Shown here piece after piece: positions 36,536-45,102 of a stretch of DNA of 64,000 bases. Numbering within the stretch: position 1 is the first letter of the stretch; each line of letters begins with the position of its first letter. Made by a program: the position numbers and the translations under genes. The notes beneath the pieces were generated by a model that was not told where the DNA came from, searched no databases, and was given only the letters and a program-made list of their open reading frames with translations. This DNA comes from Alphaproteobacteria bacterium 40-19 (GTDB taxonomy: Bacteria; Pseudomonadota; Alphaproteobacteria; Holosporales; Holosporaceae): assembly GCA_001898075.1 (NCBI GenBank), contig MKSD01000001.1:827817-891816 (forward strand), in the 5' to 3' direction.

Positions 36536-38788
36536 TTAAAACTGTACTGGATTTTTAATTAAAACTTTGGTTTTTTCCAAGAATGTGGCGTTTAATTGCT
36601 TCAGTCGGCTGGATTTTTCAAAAGATTCGGCATTTTCTTTTAGGTTTTGAAAAAACTCTTGAGCGGGTTGATTGGGGTGCTGTAAGCGCAAAATCAATCC
36701 TTCTTGCACCAAAGCTTGACTGAGTTCCAGCAGTTGGTAGCTTTTTGAATGATTGTACAGTGCTTGTTGAAGGCATACGTCCATCTTCCACATTTCAAAG
36801 CGTTCATAGATCCACAGGGTATTTTCGACAAACCATTGAACGTGATTTTGGTCAGTACAGCCTAGATATTGAAAGCAGAAAGAAGGGAGTAGGCTGCTGA
36901 GTTTGTTGACCAACAAAGCACGACGCAAAGGAATACTCAGTAAGTGTGTCTTAACCAAGTGTGCAAAACGCTCTTGGATCATATCAGGAAAGTATTGGGC
37001 CAAAGGAAAGGACCAGCGCGAATCTTTTAAAAAGGTGTCACTGAGGGCTTCCCTTAGCATCAATTTCATTTTACAAAAAGCGACTGCAATGTCAGGTCTG
37101 TTACTGGGGGCAGAGTTTTGATTCTGCCATACCTCTGTTCCCACAACCGATGACACAGTCTGCCGCCAATTTTTAAGGGGTTCAAAGTAAATTTTTTCCT
37201 GCAAAGATGAAATGGCCAACGCCTGACGATAGCTATCTTCTAAAATAGACTGGACTACAAAGCTGGCGCTTTCCCCCAGGATTTGATTTCTTTCGTCCAA
37301 CGGCACTTCATCTTTATTTAAAGAAAATAGAATTTTAAAGTTCACTTCGTGATCAGAGCATTCTACGCCTCCACTGTTGTCGATGGCGTCAATGTTGATT
37401 TGTCCGCCTTGATTCCAGAACTCTATGCGGCCTTCTTGAGTGCATCCCAAATTTGCGCCTTCTACGATTATCTTGGCTTTGACGTCTTTCCCATCGACTC
37501 GTACCGAATCGTTCCCCTGATCTTTGAGATTTTGATGATTTTCACTAGATCCCTTGATATAGGTTCCAATACCTCCCATCCACATCACATCACAGGGCAT
37601 TTTTAATAGAGCTTTGATGACTTCCTGAGGGCAATGAGTGGCCGTTTGAAGCCCTAGCATAGTTTGAGCTTCGGAGCTTAGGGTGACTTCTTTTTGGTGA
37701 CGATCAAAGATCTGGCCGCCGGAAGAAAGGACTTCCGGATTGTAATCAGCCCAGGAAGAACCTTTCAGGTGAAACAGACGGCAACGTTCTTGATAGCTCT
37801 TTTCTGGGTCAGGGGCAGGGTCCAGAAAAATGTGTCGGTGGTCAAAGGCTCCTTTTAACTGCAAGGTCATACTGCCCAAAAGACCGTTGCCAAAAACATC
37901 TCCACTCATGTCTCCGATGCCGATCACACTTAGGGGGTGTTGGATGGTAGGCTGTATGGATAGGCGGGCTAGATGTTCTTTCAGACACACCCATGCTCCT
38001 TTTGAGGTGATGCCCAGTTTTTTATGGTCATACCCGGTGGGTCCCCCGGAAGCGAAAGCATCCGCCAGCCAGAACCCTTTTTCCAGGGCGATTTCGTTGG
38101 CAAAAGCAGCAAAAGTGCCGGTTCCTTTGTCCGGTGCAACCACCAGATAAAGATCTTCGGGATCGTAGCATGTTACAGAAGGGGCTGAAATTTTCTGACC
38201 TTCAATTTCATTGTCCATGATGTCTAAAAGACCAGAAATAAAGCTTTTATAACAAGATAAAACCTGAGAGGCAGTGGGAGTAGGCGTTTTGATGTAAAAT
38301 ACGCCTTTGGCTCCGGCGGGTACGACAATCGCATTTTTCAGAGCTTGCACTCGGGCGAGCTCTAAGGCTTCCCACCGAAAACAAGCATTTTCAGACCAAC
38401 GGATACCGCCTCGGGCTACTGGGGCAGTCCTGAAGTGAACGCCTTCAAATTCTGGGCTCCAAACGAACGTTTCTCGTAAACTTTTCTTATCTTGTAAAGG
38501 ACCATGAAGAAGTTTAATCACCAATACATCAGATCCTTGGACGCGTAAATTGCTGCGCACTGTTCTGTTGATGGCTTTTACCAGTTCAATTAAGACAGGG
38601 TTATCTACTGTCGAAAGGGTCAAAACCTCTTCAATAAGTTGAGGGGTAGAAAATTTTTTAAAAAAAAACTCTTGGGCTAATGCGATCTCTTGGGGGTAAT
38701 CTTGCCAGCATTGCTCGACTTGGGCAGAAGAAAACAGTTGACAAAGATAGGCCTTGTAACAGGGCTCAACAAAAGAAGACAGAGGCAT
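36536..38788 (-). CDS. NAD-glutamate dehydrogenase, catalytic core only
   Basis: Oxidises glutamate to 2-oxoglutarate, linking amino-acid use to the TCA cycle. The 750 residues match the catalytic and C-terminal half of the very large (about 1600-residue) alphaproteobacterial NAD-GDH. Elements seen are RTAPVARGGIRWSEN, LKNAIVVPAGAKGVFYIK, LVVAPDKGTGTFAAFAN, IGIGDMSGDVFGNG and IIVEGANLGCTQEGR. The N-terminal about 700 residues with ACT-like regulatory domains are missing, and only 150 bases separate its ATG from a divergent gene, so they are not nearby. Active-site segments are intact, so it may be a functional, unregulated short form, or a truncated gene. Confidence 0.82.
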   Translation of the reverse strand: MPLSSFVEPCYKAYLCQLFSSAQVEQCWQDYPQEIALAQEFFFKKFSTPQLIEEVLTLSTVDNPVLIELVKAINRTVRSNLRVQGSDVLVIKLLHGPLQDKKSLRETFVWSPEFEGVHFRTAPVARGGIRWSENACFRWEALELARVQALKNAIVVPAGAKGVFYIKTPTPTASQVLSCYKSFISGLLDIMDNEIEGQKISAPSVTCYDPEDLYLVVAPDKGTGTFAAFANEIALEKGFWLADAFASGGPTGYDHKKLGITSKGAWVCLKEHLARLSIQPTIQHPLSVIGIGDMSGDVFGNGLLGSMTLQLKGAFDHRHIFLDPAPDPEKSYQERCRLFHLKGSSWADYNPEVLSSGGQIFDRHQKEVTLSSEAQTMLGLQTATHCPQEVIKALLKMPCDVMWMGGIGTYIKGSSENHQNLKDQGNDSVRVDGKDVKAKIIVEGANLGCTQEGRIEFWNQGGQINIDAIDNSGGVECSDHEVNFKILFSLNKDEVPLDERNQILGESASFVVQSILEDSYRQALAISSLQEKIYFEPLKNWRQTVSSVVGTEVWQNQNSAPSNRPDIAVAFCKMKLMLREALSDTFLKDSRWSFPLAQYFPDMIQERFAHLVKTHLLSIPLRRALLVNKLSSLLPSFCFQYLGCTDQNHVQWFVENTLWIYERFEMWKMDVCLQQALYNHSKSYQLLELSQALVQEGLILRLQHPNQPAQEFFQNLKENAESFEKSSRLKQLNATFLEKTKVLIKNPVQF

Positions 38789-38940
38789 AATACCAGCGCG
38801 TAGAGTCGTTCTTCCATTATGAGGACATTGACTTTAAGCCGTCAAGATTGTGCCTAAAGAGAAATGGAAGAGAATGGGGTTATGTTTTTTAAATTTTTTT
38901 TTGTTTTAATTGAAATACTAATTTTTTAAAACTTTAAAAA

Positions 38941-39768
38941 ATGAACAAAAAAATATTTTTTATTTTATTAATTAATTATTTTTTTTCCTCTATTTACGCA
39001 GCGCAAGAGGTTCAGAAGACTCAATCTTCTAAACTATCTTTTAATAGACAAGAACAGAGTAAGGCTCCAAATTATTTATCACCCACTCAATCTTCTCAAG
39101 CTTCTTCTGTTTCGCAACCGGTATGGCAGGAAAAGTTAAGAAGTGGTGAGACTCTTGGCACGAATGAAAAACTGAATCAACAATTTCCTGTCAAACCAAA
39201 AGAAAAAAAAAACAAAGAAAAAGTCCTTACGGGTCCGATTACACTTGATGCTAAAACCAAGGCCGAGGCCTATCTGAAGGATCTCCAGCAAGAAGAATCT
39301 TTTATTCCCGATATTTTAAAAAAAGATAAGACTGAAAATAAGAATAATAAAAAAGAAGAGATTTTGAAAAAAATCATGCAGTTAGATCAAGAAATTGTTG
39401 CAATAGAAAACCAAATTATAAAATTTGAACACTATAATATCAAAGAGCACATGAATGCTTCAGATCGCGAAGAGCTCAAAAAGCCCATGAAGAAGTTTAA
39501 AGATGAAAAAATGGAAGAAAAGAAAAAACTTGAAGCAGAATTTAGAAATTTAGAGGAAAAATTCCCAGAAGAGAATTTTGGAAAAGGCCTACTGAGTCAA
39601 TTAGGAAAAAAAATCCAGGAAGATGCTATTAAACATAAAGCATACGACATAGAAATAAGTCATTTGTTAAAAAAAGAACAAGAAAAAAAAGAAAAGGAAC
39701 AAAAATCTCAGAAAGAACCAGCTTCAAAAAAAGGATTCTTGGGTTCCATAAAATCTTTTTTTAAATAA
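38941..39768 (+). CDS. Exported lysine/glutamate-rich coiled-coil protein
   Basis: Family not recognised. The 275-residue product has a clear signal peptide (MNKKIFFILLINYFFSSIYA, cleavage after IYA), a Ser/Gln/Pro-rich linker (about 22-70) and then a strongly charged, helix-favouring region (about 95-260). The latter has heptad-like leucine/isoleucine spacing (KKIMQLDQEIVAIENQIIKF), suggesting a coiled coil. It ends with KKGFLGSIKSFFK. It could be secreted to the host or periplasmic. AT-rich base use is slightly stronger than in the flanking housekeeping genes. It is divergent from the glutamate dehydrogenase gene. Confidence 0.62.
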   Translation: MNKKIFFILLINYFFSSIYAAQEVQKTQSSKLSFNRQEQSKAPNYLSPTQSSQASSVSQPVWQEKLRSGETLGTNEKLNQQFPVKPKEKKNKEKVLTGPITLDAKTKAEAYLKDLQQEESFIPDILKKDKTENKNNKKEEILKKIMQLDQEIVAIENQIIKFEHYNIKEHMNASDREELKKPMKKFKDEKMEEKKKLEAEFRNLEEKFPEENFGKGLLSQLGKKIQEDAIKHKAYDIEISHLLKKEQEKKEKEQKSQKEPASKKGFLGSIKSFFK

Positions 39769-39855
39769 TAATTCCAATGGAGGCGTGAAAAAAATTTATC
39801 ACATCAGATGTCGATCAGAATTAAAAATTTCTTGAGTTTTTTGTAAAAAGAAAAG

Positions 39856-39923
39856 ACCAAAAAGCCAGCCACCTTCTTCTGGAAGATATTTTAAATGGGG
39901 GCTGATTTTTTGGTGTGTTTTTT
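39856..39923 (+). terminator. Possible terminator after the coiled-coil gene
   Basis: ACCAAAAA-gc-CAGCC (39856-39870) can pair with GGCTG-at-TTTTTGGT (39900-39914), followed by GTGTTTTTT. The 29-base loop includes a smaller CTTC/GAAG helix. It is oriented for the plus strand. Confidence 0.4.
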
Positions 39924-40022
39924 AATAAAGAACTGATAAAAAATTTCTGATTGAAGAAAGGCCAAAAAGAGGACGCTCTTAGGTAACCTCTTTTCATAAA
40001 TGCATTGGAAAATTTAACGTGT

Positions 40023-40574
40023 TTAAACCTTTAAAATTTCTTTTTCCTGGCCAGACAAAGCATTGTCCAGCTTTTTTGTATAAGAATCAGTGACCTTTTG
40101 AATTTCTTTTTTCAGTTGGTGAACCTGATCTTCGGATAAGTTTTCCAATTTTTCTTTTTTCTCGACTTCTTCTATGGCTTGGCGTCGGATCCCTCTAAGC
40201 CCTACATGAGCTTCTTGAGTATATTTTTGGGCCATTTTGACCAATTCTAATCGACGTTCTTGTGTAAGGTCTGGTAATGGAATCTTAAAAACAGTTCCTT
40301 CCACACAGGGGTTTAAAGAAGCTTGAATAAGAGCTTTTTGAACAGGTCCTACCGCTTCATTGTCCCACAGCTGAACCATCAGTAATCGAGGCTGAGGAGC
40401 GGAAACAGATCCCAACTGAGAAAGGGGCATGCGTCCCCCATAAATATCAACAAGAATGGGTTCTAAGAGTGCTGGAGTAGCTCTGCCTGTGCGCAGACCA
40501 GAGAAATCTTTTAAAAGAGCTTCTAAACAAGATTTCATCTGAGACTCCATTTTTTGCAGTATGGCGTCTGACAT
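40023..40574 (-). CDS. frr: Ribosome recycling factor
   Basis: With EF-G, splits post-termination ribosomes. The 183 residues show the three-helix-bundle family: LLKDFSGLRTGRATPALLEPI, YGGRMPLSQLGSVSAPQPRLL, LIQASLNPCVEGTVFKIPLPDLTQERR and the C-terminal helix DQVHQLKKEIQKVTDSYTKKLD. Complete. The usual pyrH partner is not adjacent; instead tRNA-Met lies just upstream on the same strand. Confidence 0.96.
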   Translation of the reverse strand: MSDAILQKMESQMKSCLEALLKDFSGLRTGRATPALLEPILVDIYGGRMPLSQLGSVSAPQPRLLMVQLWDNEAVGPVQKALIQASLNPCVEGTVFKIPLPDLTQERRLELVKMAQKYTQEAHVGLRGIRRQAIEEVEKKEKLENLSEDQVHQLKKEIQKVTDSYTKKLDNALSGQEKEILKV

Positions 40575-40596
40575 TTTTTTTCCTTACTAAAATGAC

Positions 40597-40670
40597 TAGC
40601 GGGAGAGGGACTTGAACCCCCGACACGCGGATTATGATTCCGCTGCTCTAACCAACTGAGCTACCCCGCC
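40597..40670 (-). tRNA. tRNA-Met(CAT), elongator type
   Basis: The minus strand reads GGCGGGGTAGCTCAGTTGG, followed by anticodon stem GCGGA/TCCGC with loop ATCATAA (anticodon CAT) and T-arm GGGGGTTCAAGTCCCTC. Acceptor pairing is complete with a terminal G-U pair. Discriminator A; CCA not encoded. The sequence resembles alphaproteobacterial elongator tRNA-Met rather than initiator (no three G-C pairs in the anticodon stem) or tRNA-Ile(CAT). Confidence 0.9.
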
Positions 40671-40803
40671 TTGAATTGAATAATATCATAATTTATTATG
40701 GCAAAAAAAGGGGGCAAGGTCCTAGTATGACTGTCCCCAGTATGATTTAAGATGACCCGTTCGCATGTTTTAGTTATACTGAAAGGAAAAAAGGGGAAAC
40801 GTT

Positions 40804-41598
40804 ATGTGGATTGATAGTCATTGCCATTTAGATTCTTTTGCTGATATCAGCGCCGTCTTACAGCAGGCATCCGTGCAGGGAGTTCGGTGTTTTTTATCTA
40901 TTGCAGTAGGGATAGAGAATTTTCAATCTGTTTTGCCTTTGTCTCTAAAGTTTCCCCAGGTGTGCGCCACAGCAGGGGTTCATCCCTGTTATATAAAAAA
41001 GCATCAACTAGCAGGACTTAAAGAATGGCTGACCGAGTGTGCCCAAAACCCCAAAGTGGTGGGTCTTGGGGAAACAGGCTTAGACTTGGGTCCTTCTAGT
41101 CCAGATCTTGGTGAACAAATCAATTTCTTTCAAGTGCATGTGGATGTTGCGGTTATGACGGGGCTTCCTTTGATTGTTCATATTCGTGATGCTTGGGAAC
41201 CTTTTTTGAAGATCGCCCGGGGGTGGAAAGGTAAAGGCCCTAAGGGGGTGCTTCACTGCTTTACAGGCTCTTTAGATGTGGCTCAAGAAATGATCGATTT
41301 AGGCTGGAAAGTCAGCTTTTCTGGGATTGTAACTTTTAAAAAGACAGAAGCCTTACAACAGGTGGTCCAAGCCTTGCCCTTGGGCAGTTTTGTGGTGGAA
41401 ACTGATGCGCCTTGGTTGGCCCCTGTTCCCTTCCGAGGAAAGGAAAATTGTCCAGCATACCTGCTCTATACAGCCCAGAAAATTTCTGAATTGAAAGAAG
41501 TTTCACAAGATGTTTTGGCTAAAAGCACGACGCAGGCTTTTTTTGACCTTTTTCCTAAAACCAAACCTTACTTTGATGAGTTCTGTATTTCGCAGTAA
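40804..41598 (+). CDS. tatD: TatD family metal-dependent DNase
   Basis: A TIM-barrel metal hydrolase implicated in DNA repair and RNA turnover. The 264 residues show the metal ligands in order: DSHCHLD (about 4-10), GLGETGLD, PLIVHIRDAW, GVLHCFTGS and VVETDAPWLAPVPFRGKEN. Complete. The gene is convergent with the amidase gene and their 3' ends overlap by 31 bases. metG or holB, common neighbours, are not present. Confidence 0.93.
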   Translation: MWIDSHCHLDSFADISAVLQQASVQGVRCFLSIAVGIENFQSVLPLSLKFPQVCATAGVHPCYIKKHQLAGLKEWLTECAQNPKVVGLGETGLDLGPSSPDLGEQINFFQVHVDVAVMTGLPLIVHIRDAWEPFLKIARGWKGKGPKGVLHCFTGSLDVAQEMIDLGWKVSFSGIVTFKKTEALQQVVQALPLGSFVVETDAPWLAPVPFRGKENCPAYLLYTAQKISELKEVSQDVLAKSTTQAFFDLFPKTKPYFDEFCISQ

Positions 41599-42962
41599 AG
41601 AGTGTTTCTTGCAGGATAAAAAGCGCAACTTGAAAAAAGGTGCCGAAAAACCTCGGGGGGAATCTTAGAAAAATCTCTTTGCTCTAAAAACTCTGGCGCT
41701 AAGCTTGGGGCAAAACGGTATTGGGATCCCTTCGTGATGTGAAGAGTAATTTCGGAATCTTGGTCTTGGGTCAGTAGTTTTTCATCTGATACAACTGCCA
41801 CAGGAAGATCAGATTTTTTCCAAAAAGGCCAGAGCTCTGGTATCCGCTTACAAAATACCGTTAAAACGTCCCAAAAATTTTCTTGATTTTCCCCTAAATC
41901 GTACCCTAATTCTATCAATAAATTTTGACACTGTTCAAAAGTGATGAAAGAAAGAGGGTTTTTATGGGATGCGCAGGGATAGTTTAGAAATTCATGGCTT
42001 AATTGAAGTCCAGGGCAGCCTGTTTTCCGGGGTGGTGAAATATCACAATGTCCTAGGACAGGTATTTTGAAAAGGCCTAAAACACTTTGGATACATTCCA
42101 ACTGGTCGGGTGAAAAATAAGGAAAATTAAAAGCATGATCCAGGGCTTTTGTGATGCGAGTGGAAAGTTCAGGAGGTGGATTTTCTATTTTTTTTAAGAT
42201 GGCGGCTTTATTTTCTAGGGTTCTAGCAGTGGGGACACACTCGATTCCTATTGTACAATCATTATAATTTTTTTTCTTTCTAAACTTTCCAACTCCAGCG
42301 TGCCAAGCTCGATGTAATGGATTGACAAGGACTATTAAAGGAATTTTTTCTTTATAGCGAGCATTTTTTAGGAAGTTATCTAAAAGAAAGGTCCAAAAGA
42401 GATGCCACGGCGTTTTTTGGGGCAGAGCTTTTTTTAAAAGAGGGATGCATTGGGTCAAACAAACATCAGGGATTAAAAAATGGGAACTGACTTCCCCAAA
42501 GACTAAGGTATTAAAAGATCCCGTTAAGTTTCCTCCTGTTTCGTGTAGTACGCAATATTCCGCAAGAGGAATGTTTTGAAGGAGGGGGTGGGTCGTTATA
42601 TTTTTATAATCTTTTAGATGAGAAATTTCTAGCCACTGCAGGGCTCTTTCCTTCTTTAAATCCATCAAAAACTCTTCAGGAACAGTTTGAAAAGTAATGC
42701 GCTGGGTTTGATTTTGACTGGGAAAAATCAAGATGTCTCTTTGAAGACGGGCTTCTAATTCTTGTCGTGGAAAAGAACTTATTTTTTGTGAAAGAAGCAT
42801 CCCCAAGGGGCCTGCGTAAAGAACAATTTTCTCTTTAATCTTAGGATCTGAGGTTTCTTGATAAGCTTTCTGGCACTGCTGGAATTTTTGTAAATTATCA
42901 GCAGAATACTTAAAATTTTGAAAATCAATGATCATCTCTTTAAAGTGATCGTCAGAGACCAA
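41568..42962 (-). CDS. N-acetylmuramoyl-L-alanine amidase (Amidase_2 fold), atypical
   Basis: A zinc amidase of the AmpD/AmiD/PGRP fold that would cleave the bond between MurNAc and the stem peptide. Ligand and catalytic candidates are H140-E141 (VLHETGG), H221 (RAWHAGVG), E241 (IGIEC), H305 and K313 (GHCDISPPRKTGCPG). The third zinc ligand appears to be C316, where AmiD-type enzymes have Asp in KTDPG; Cys there is known from PGRPs and T7 lysozyme. At 464 residues it is much larger than AmpD, with about 130 unassigned residues before and after the domain. No signal peptide is seen. It could act in peptidoglycan recycling. Confidence 0.72.
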   Translation of the reverse strand: MVSDDHFKEMIIDFQNFKYSADNLQKFQQCQKAYQETSDPKIKEKIVLYAGPLGMLLSQKISSFPRQELEARLQRDILIFPSQNQTQRITFQTVPEEFLMDLKKERALQWLEISHLKDYKNITTHPLLQNIPLAEYCVLHETGGNLTGSFNTLVFGEVSSHFLIPDVCLTQCIPLLKKALPQKTPWHLFWTFLLDNFLKNARYKEKIPLIVLVNPLHRAWHAGVGKFRKKKNYNDCTIGIECVPTARTLENKAAILKKIENPPPELSTRITKALDHAFNFPYFSPDQLECIQSVLGLFKIPVLGHCDISPPRKTGCPGLQLSHEFLNYPCASHKNPLSFITFEQCQNLLIELGYDLGENQENFWDVLTVFCKRIPELWPFWKKSDLPVAVVSDEKLLTQDQDSEITLHITKGSQYRFAPSLAPEFLEQRDFSKIPPEVFRHLFSSCAFYPARNTLYCEIQNSSK

Positions 42963-43035
42963 GAAAATAAGTTGTAAAACTTATAAAATGAAAAATTTCT
43001 TTTCATGTTTGACAATAAAACAAAAACATGAAGCG

Positions 43036-43109
43036 CGCGCCCAAGAAGAGTCGAACTCCTAACCTTCAGATCCGTAGTCTGACGCTCTATCCAATTGAGC
43101 TATGGGCGC
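43036..43109 (-). tRNA. tRNA-Arg(ACG)
   Basis: The minus strand gives acceptor GCGCCCA/TGGGCGC, D-arm AGCTCAATTGGATAGAGC, anticodon stem TCAGA/TCTGA with loop CTACGGA (anticodon ACG, reading CGN after A34 deamination) and T-loop GTTCGACTC. Discriminator G; CCA not encoded. Confidence 0.93.
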
Positions 43110-43170
43110 TAACCAGGAAAGTCTACTTAATTTTCAGTTTATTGTCAAATCTTCAACAGTCTTTTTGTTT

Positions 43171-44079
43171 CTAAGGTGTCTTTTCCCAAAGCTGCTGGAT
43201 GAAAGAGGTAGGATCAAAAGGTTGAAAATCTTGAGGTTTTTCTCCGGTTCCTAAACCGTAAATGGGTAGATGATATTTTTCTGTTAAAGCGGCCAACAAA
43301 CCTCCTTTTGCGCAGGTATCTAGTTTGTTCATGATCAGACCAGAAAGAGGCAAGGCTTTGGAAAAAGTTTCAGCTTGCACCAAGACATGTTGTCCTGAAG
43401 TTGCATCCAAGACCAAAACGTTGCGACATTGCTGTGTTGCAGGGTCTGGACAAAACTTTTGAATAATGCGATGAATTTTGGATAACTCATCGATTAAATC
43501 TTTGCGATTGGGCAGGCGGCCCGCCGTATCAATGAACACAATATCATCTTTTTCTACCAACGCTTGTTCCAAGCCACTGTATACGACGCTGGCGGGATCT
43601 GTTCTGCCGGACGGTCCCCAAAATTTAACTTTGGAGTGTTCAGCCCAAGCTTCCAGCTGCTGGCCGGCTGCTGCACGGAATGTATCGGCCGCAATCAAAC
43701 GAACTGAATATTCTTGATGAAACAAGTGGGCTAATTTTCCAATGGCAGTGGTTTTACCTGATCCATTCACCCCCAAAAAAAGAACAACCCAAGGTTTTTG
43801 ATCGCTGGGTCTTAAAAGTTGAGTGTAAGGGAAAAACAGCTCTTGCAGTATGCTGGAAAGAGTGTTTTGCACCTCAAGTAAAGACACAGAGTTTTGTTTT
43901 TTTAAGTTTTGGGTTAAACGTTGGGCTAAGCCCGTTCCAAAGTCTGCAGAAATTAAGAAATTTTCTAGTTCGTTTAAAAGCTCTGCTTGAGGTAGGTCGT
44001 TTTTTTTGAAAAGATTGCCTAGCCCTTGACCCAAAGCTGTTGTGGTTTTGGAAAACGTCTGTTTAAGAAAGTTCCACAT
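43171..44079 (-). CDS. ftsY: Signal recognition particle receptor FtsY
   Basis: The SRP receptor GTPase that targets ribosomes making inner-membrane proteins. The 302 residues hold the NG domain only: helical N domain (about 1-90), LFLGVNGSGKTTAIGKLAH (G1), AADTFRAAAGQQL (G2/IBD), DTAGRLPN (G3) and MNKLDTCAKGG (G4), ending LGTGEKPQDFQPF. The long acidic A domain of E. coli FtsY is absent, as in many alphaproteobacteria. Its start overlaps the end of rsmA by 17 bases. Confidence 0.95.
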   Translation of the reverse strand: MWNFLKQTFSKTTTALGQGLGNLFKKNDLPQAELLNELENFLISADFGTGLAQRLTQNLKKQNSVSLLEVQNTLSSILQELFFPYTQLLRPSDQKPWVVLFLGVNGSGKTTAIGKLAHLFHQEYSVRLIAADTFRAAAGQQLEAWAEHSKVKFWGPSGRTDPASVVYSGLEQALVEKDDIVFIDTAGRLPNRKDLIDELSKIHRIIQKFCPDPATQQCRNVLVLDATSGQHVLVQAETFSKALPLSGLIMNKLDTCAKGGLLAALTEKYHLPIYGLGTGEKPQDFQPFDPTSFIQQLWEKTP

Positions 44080-45001
44080 GACGTGCTCCTTGTGTTGAAA
44101 GCCCTTGAATCAAAAAATCTTTTATTGAAAAAGCCAGTTGGATATATTGGCCCACTGTCACGGTTTCAGCCCGTTGTTGATGGGAAATGCCTGCACTTTT
44201 TAACCACTCTTCCAAGTTTAGGAGGTTGCGAGCCCCAAAATTTTTTAAAGAAGACTTGAGCATTTTACGTCTTTGACCAAAAGCATGTTTGACCACTTCT
44301 TCTAAGATTTCCAGTTCCAGACCAAGGTCTGTGCCAGGGGAGGTGCTGGGCTCTGGGTCAGGGTGCTCAAGATTAAGACCAGGACTAAGGGCAAAAGGAA
44401 AAGGTTCAGCCAGAGCTTGAAATTGAATCACGCAAGAATCTATCTGAGGTTTGGGCCAAAAACATCCGGCAGGAACATCTAAAACCCAACTGGGTCTGCT
44501 GGTGCTTTGAGCCAAAATAGAAAGCCTTCCATAGTCTTTTGATCCAGGCTTGGCCAAAATACGCTGTCCAACTTCTTTTTGAAACATAAATAAGGCTAAA
44601 GGGAATGTGGCGCGGTATTCATGAATCCAGCGTAGCAAAATAGGAACACTGATATTGTAAGGTAAGTTTCCTAAGATCATTCCTGTCTTACAAGGGGAAT
44701 GAGTTTTCCAATCTTCCCTTAAGGCATCTCCCCACACAACTTGGATGGGCAGTGTACTCAGGGCTTCTTGAAAACGGGTATCTTTTTCCAGTCCATGATA
44801 GTGGGGGAATAAGGGGTTTAAGACTTTTGTGAGGGCGCCCATTCCTGGTCCAATTTCTAAAACAAAAGAATAATCGCAGGCAAAAAGCTGAATCTTTTCT
44901 TTTAACCGTTGTAAGATTCGGGGGTCTTGCAAGAAGTTTTGTCCCAGGGCTTTATTAGGGGTAATTTTAGGGGAAGGGCTATTCCCTTGGCCTATAGTCA
45001 T
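44063..45001 (-). CDS. rsmA: 16S rRNA dimethyladenosine transferase
   Basis: Dimethylates A1518 and A1519 of 16S rRNA (KsgA). The 312 residues have ALGQNFLQDPRILQRL, SAM-binding LEIGPGMGALTKVL, the catalytic GNLPYNISVPIL, and the C-terminal HAFGQRRKMLKSSLKNFG. An insertion rich in Pro, Glu and Asp (about 208-235, HPDPEPSTSPGTD) is unlike the E. coli enzyme. It overlaps ftsY, so translation is probably coupled; pdxA and apaG neighbours are absent. Confidence 0.95.
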   Translation of the reverse strand: MTIGQGNSPSPKITPNKALGQNFLQDPRILQRLKEKIQLFACDYSFVLEIGPGMGALTKVLNPLFPHYHGLEKDTRFQEALSTLPIQVVWGDALREDWKTHSPCKTGMILGNLPYNISVPILLRWIHEYRATFPLALFMFQKEVGQRILAKPGSKDYGRLSILAQSTSRPSWVLDVPAGCFWPKPQIDSCVIQFQALAEPFPFALSPGLNLEHPDPEPSTSPGTDLGLELEILEEVVKHAFGQRRKMLKSSLKNFGARNLLNLEEWLKSAGISHQQRAETVTVGQYIQLAFSIKDFLIQGLSTQGARHVELS

Positions 45002-45102
45002 TTGTGAGCCATTTGTTTTATCTTTCAGAAGGAATGTTTCAGTACTTTTTCATTATTAAAACAGCCAAGCAGGATGTCAAGGAAAATAAGAAAAGCAGAT
45101 TG

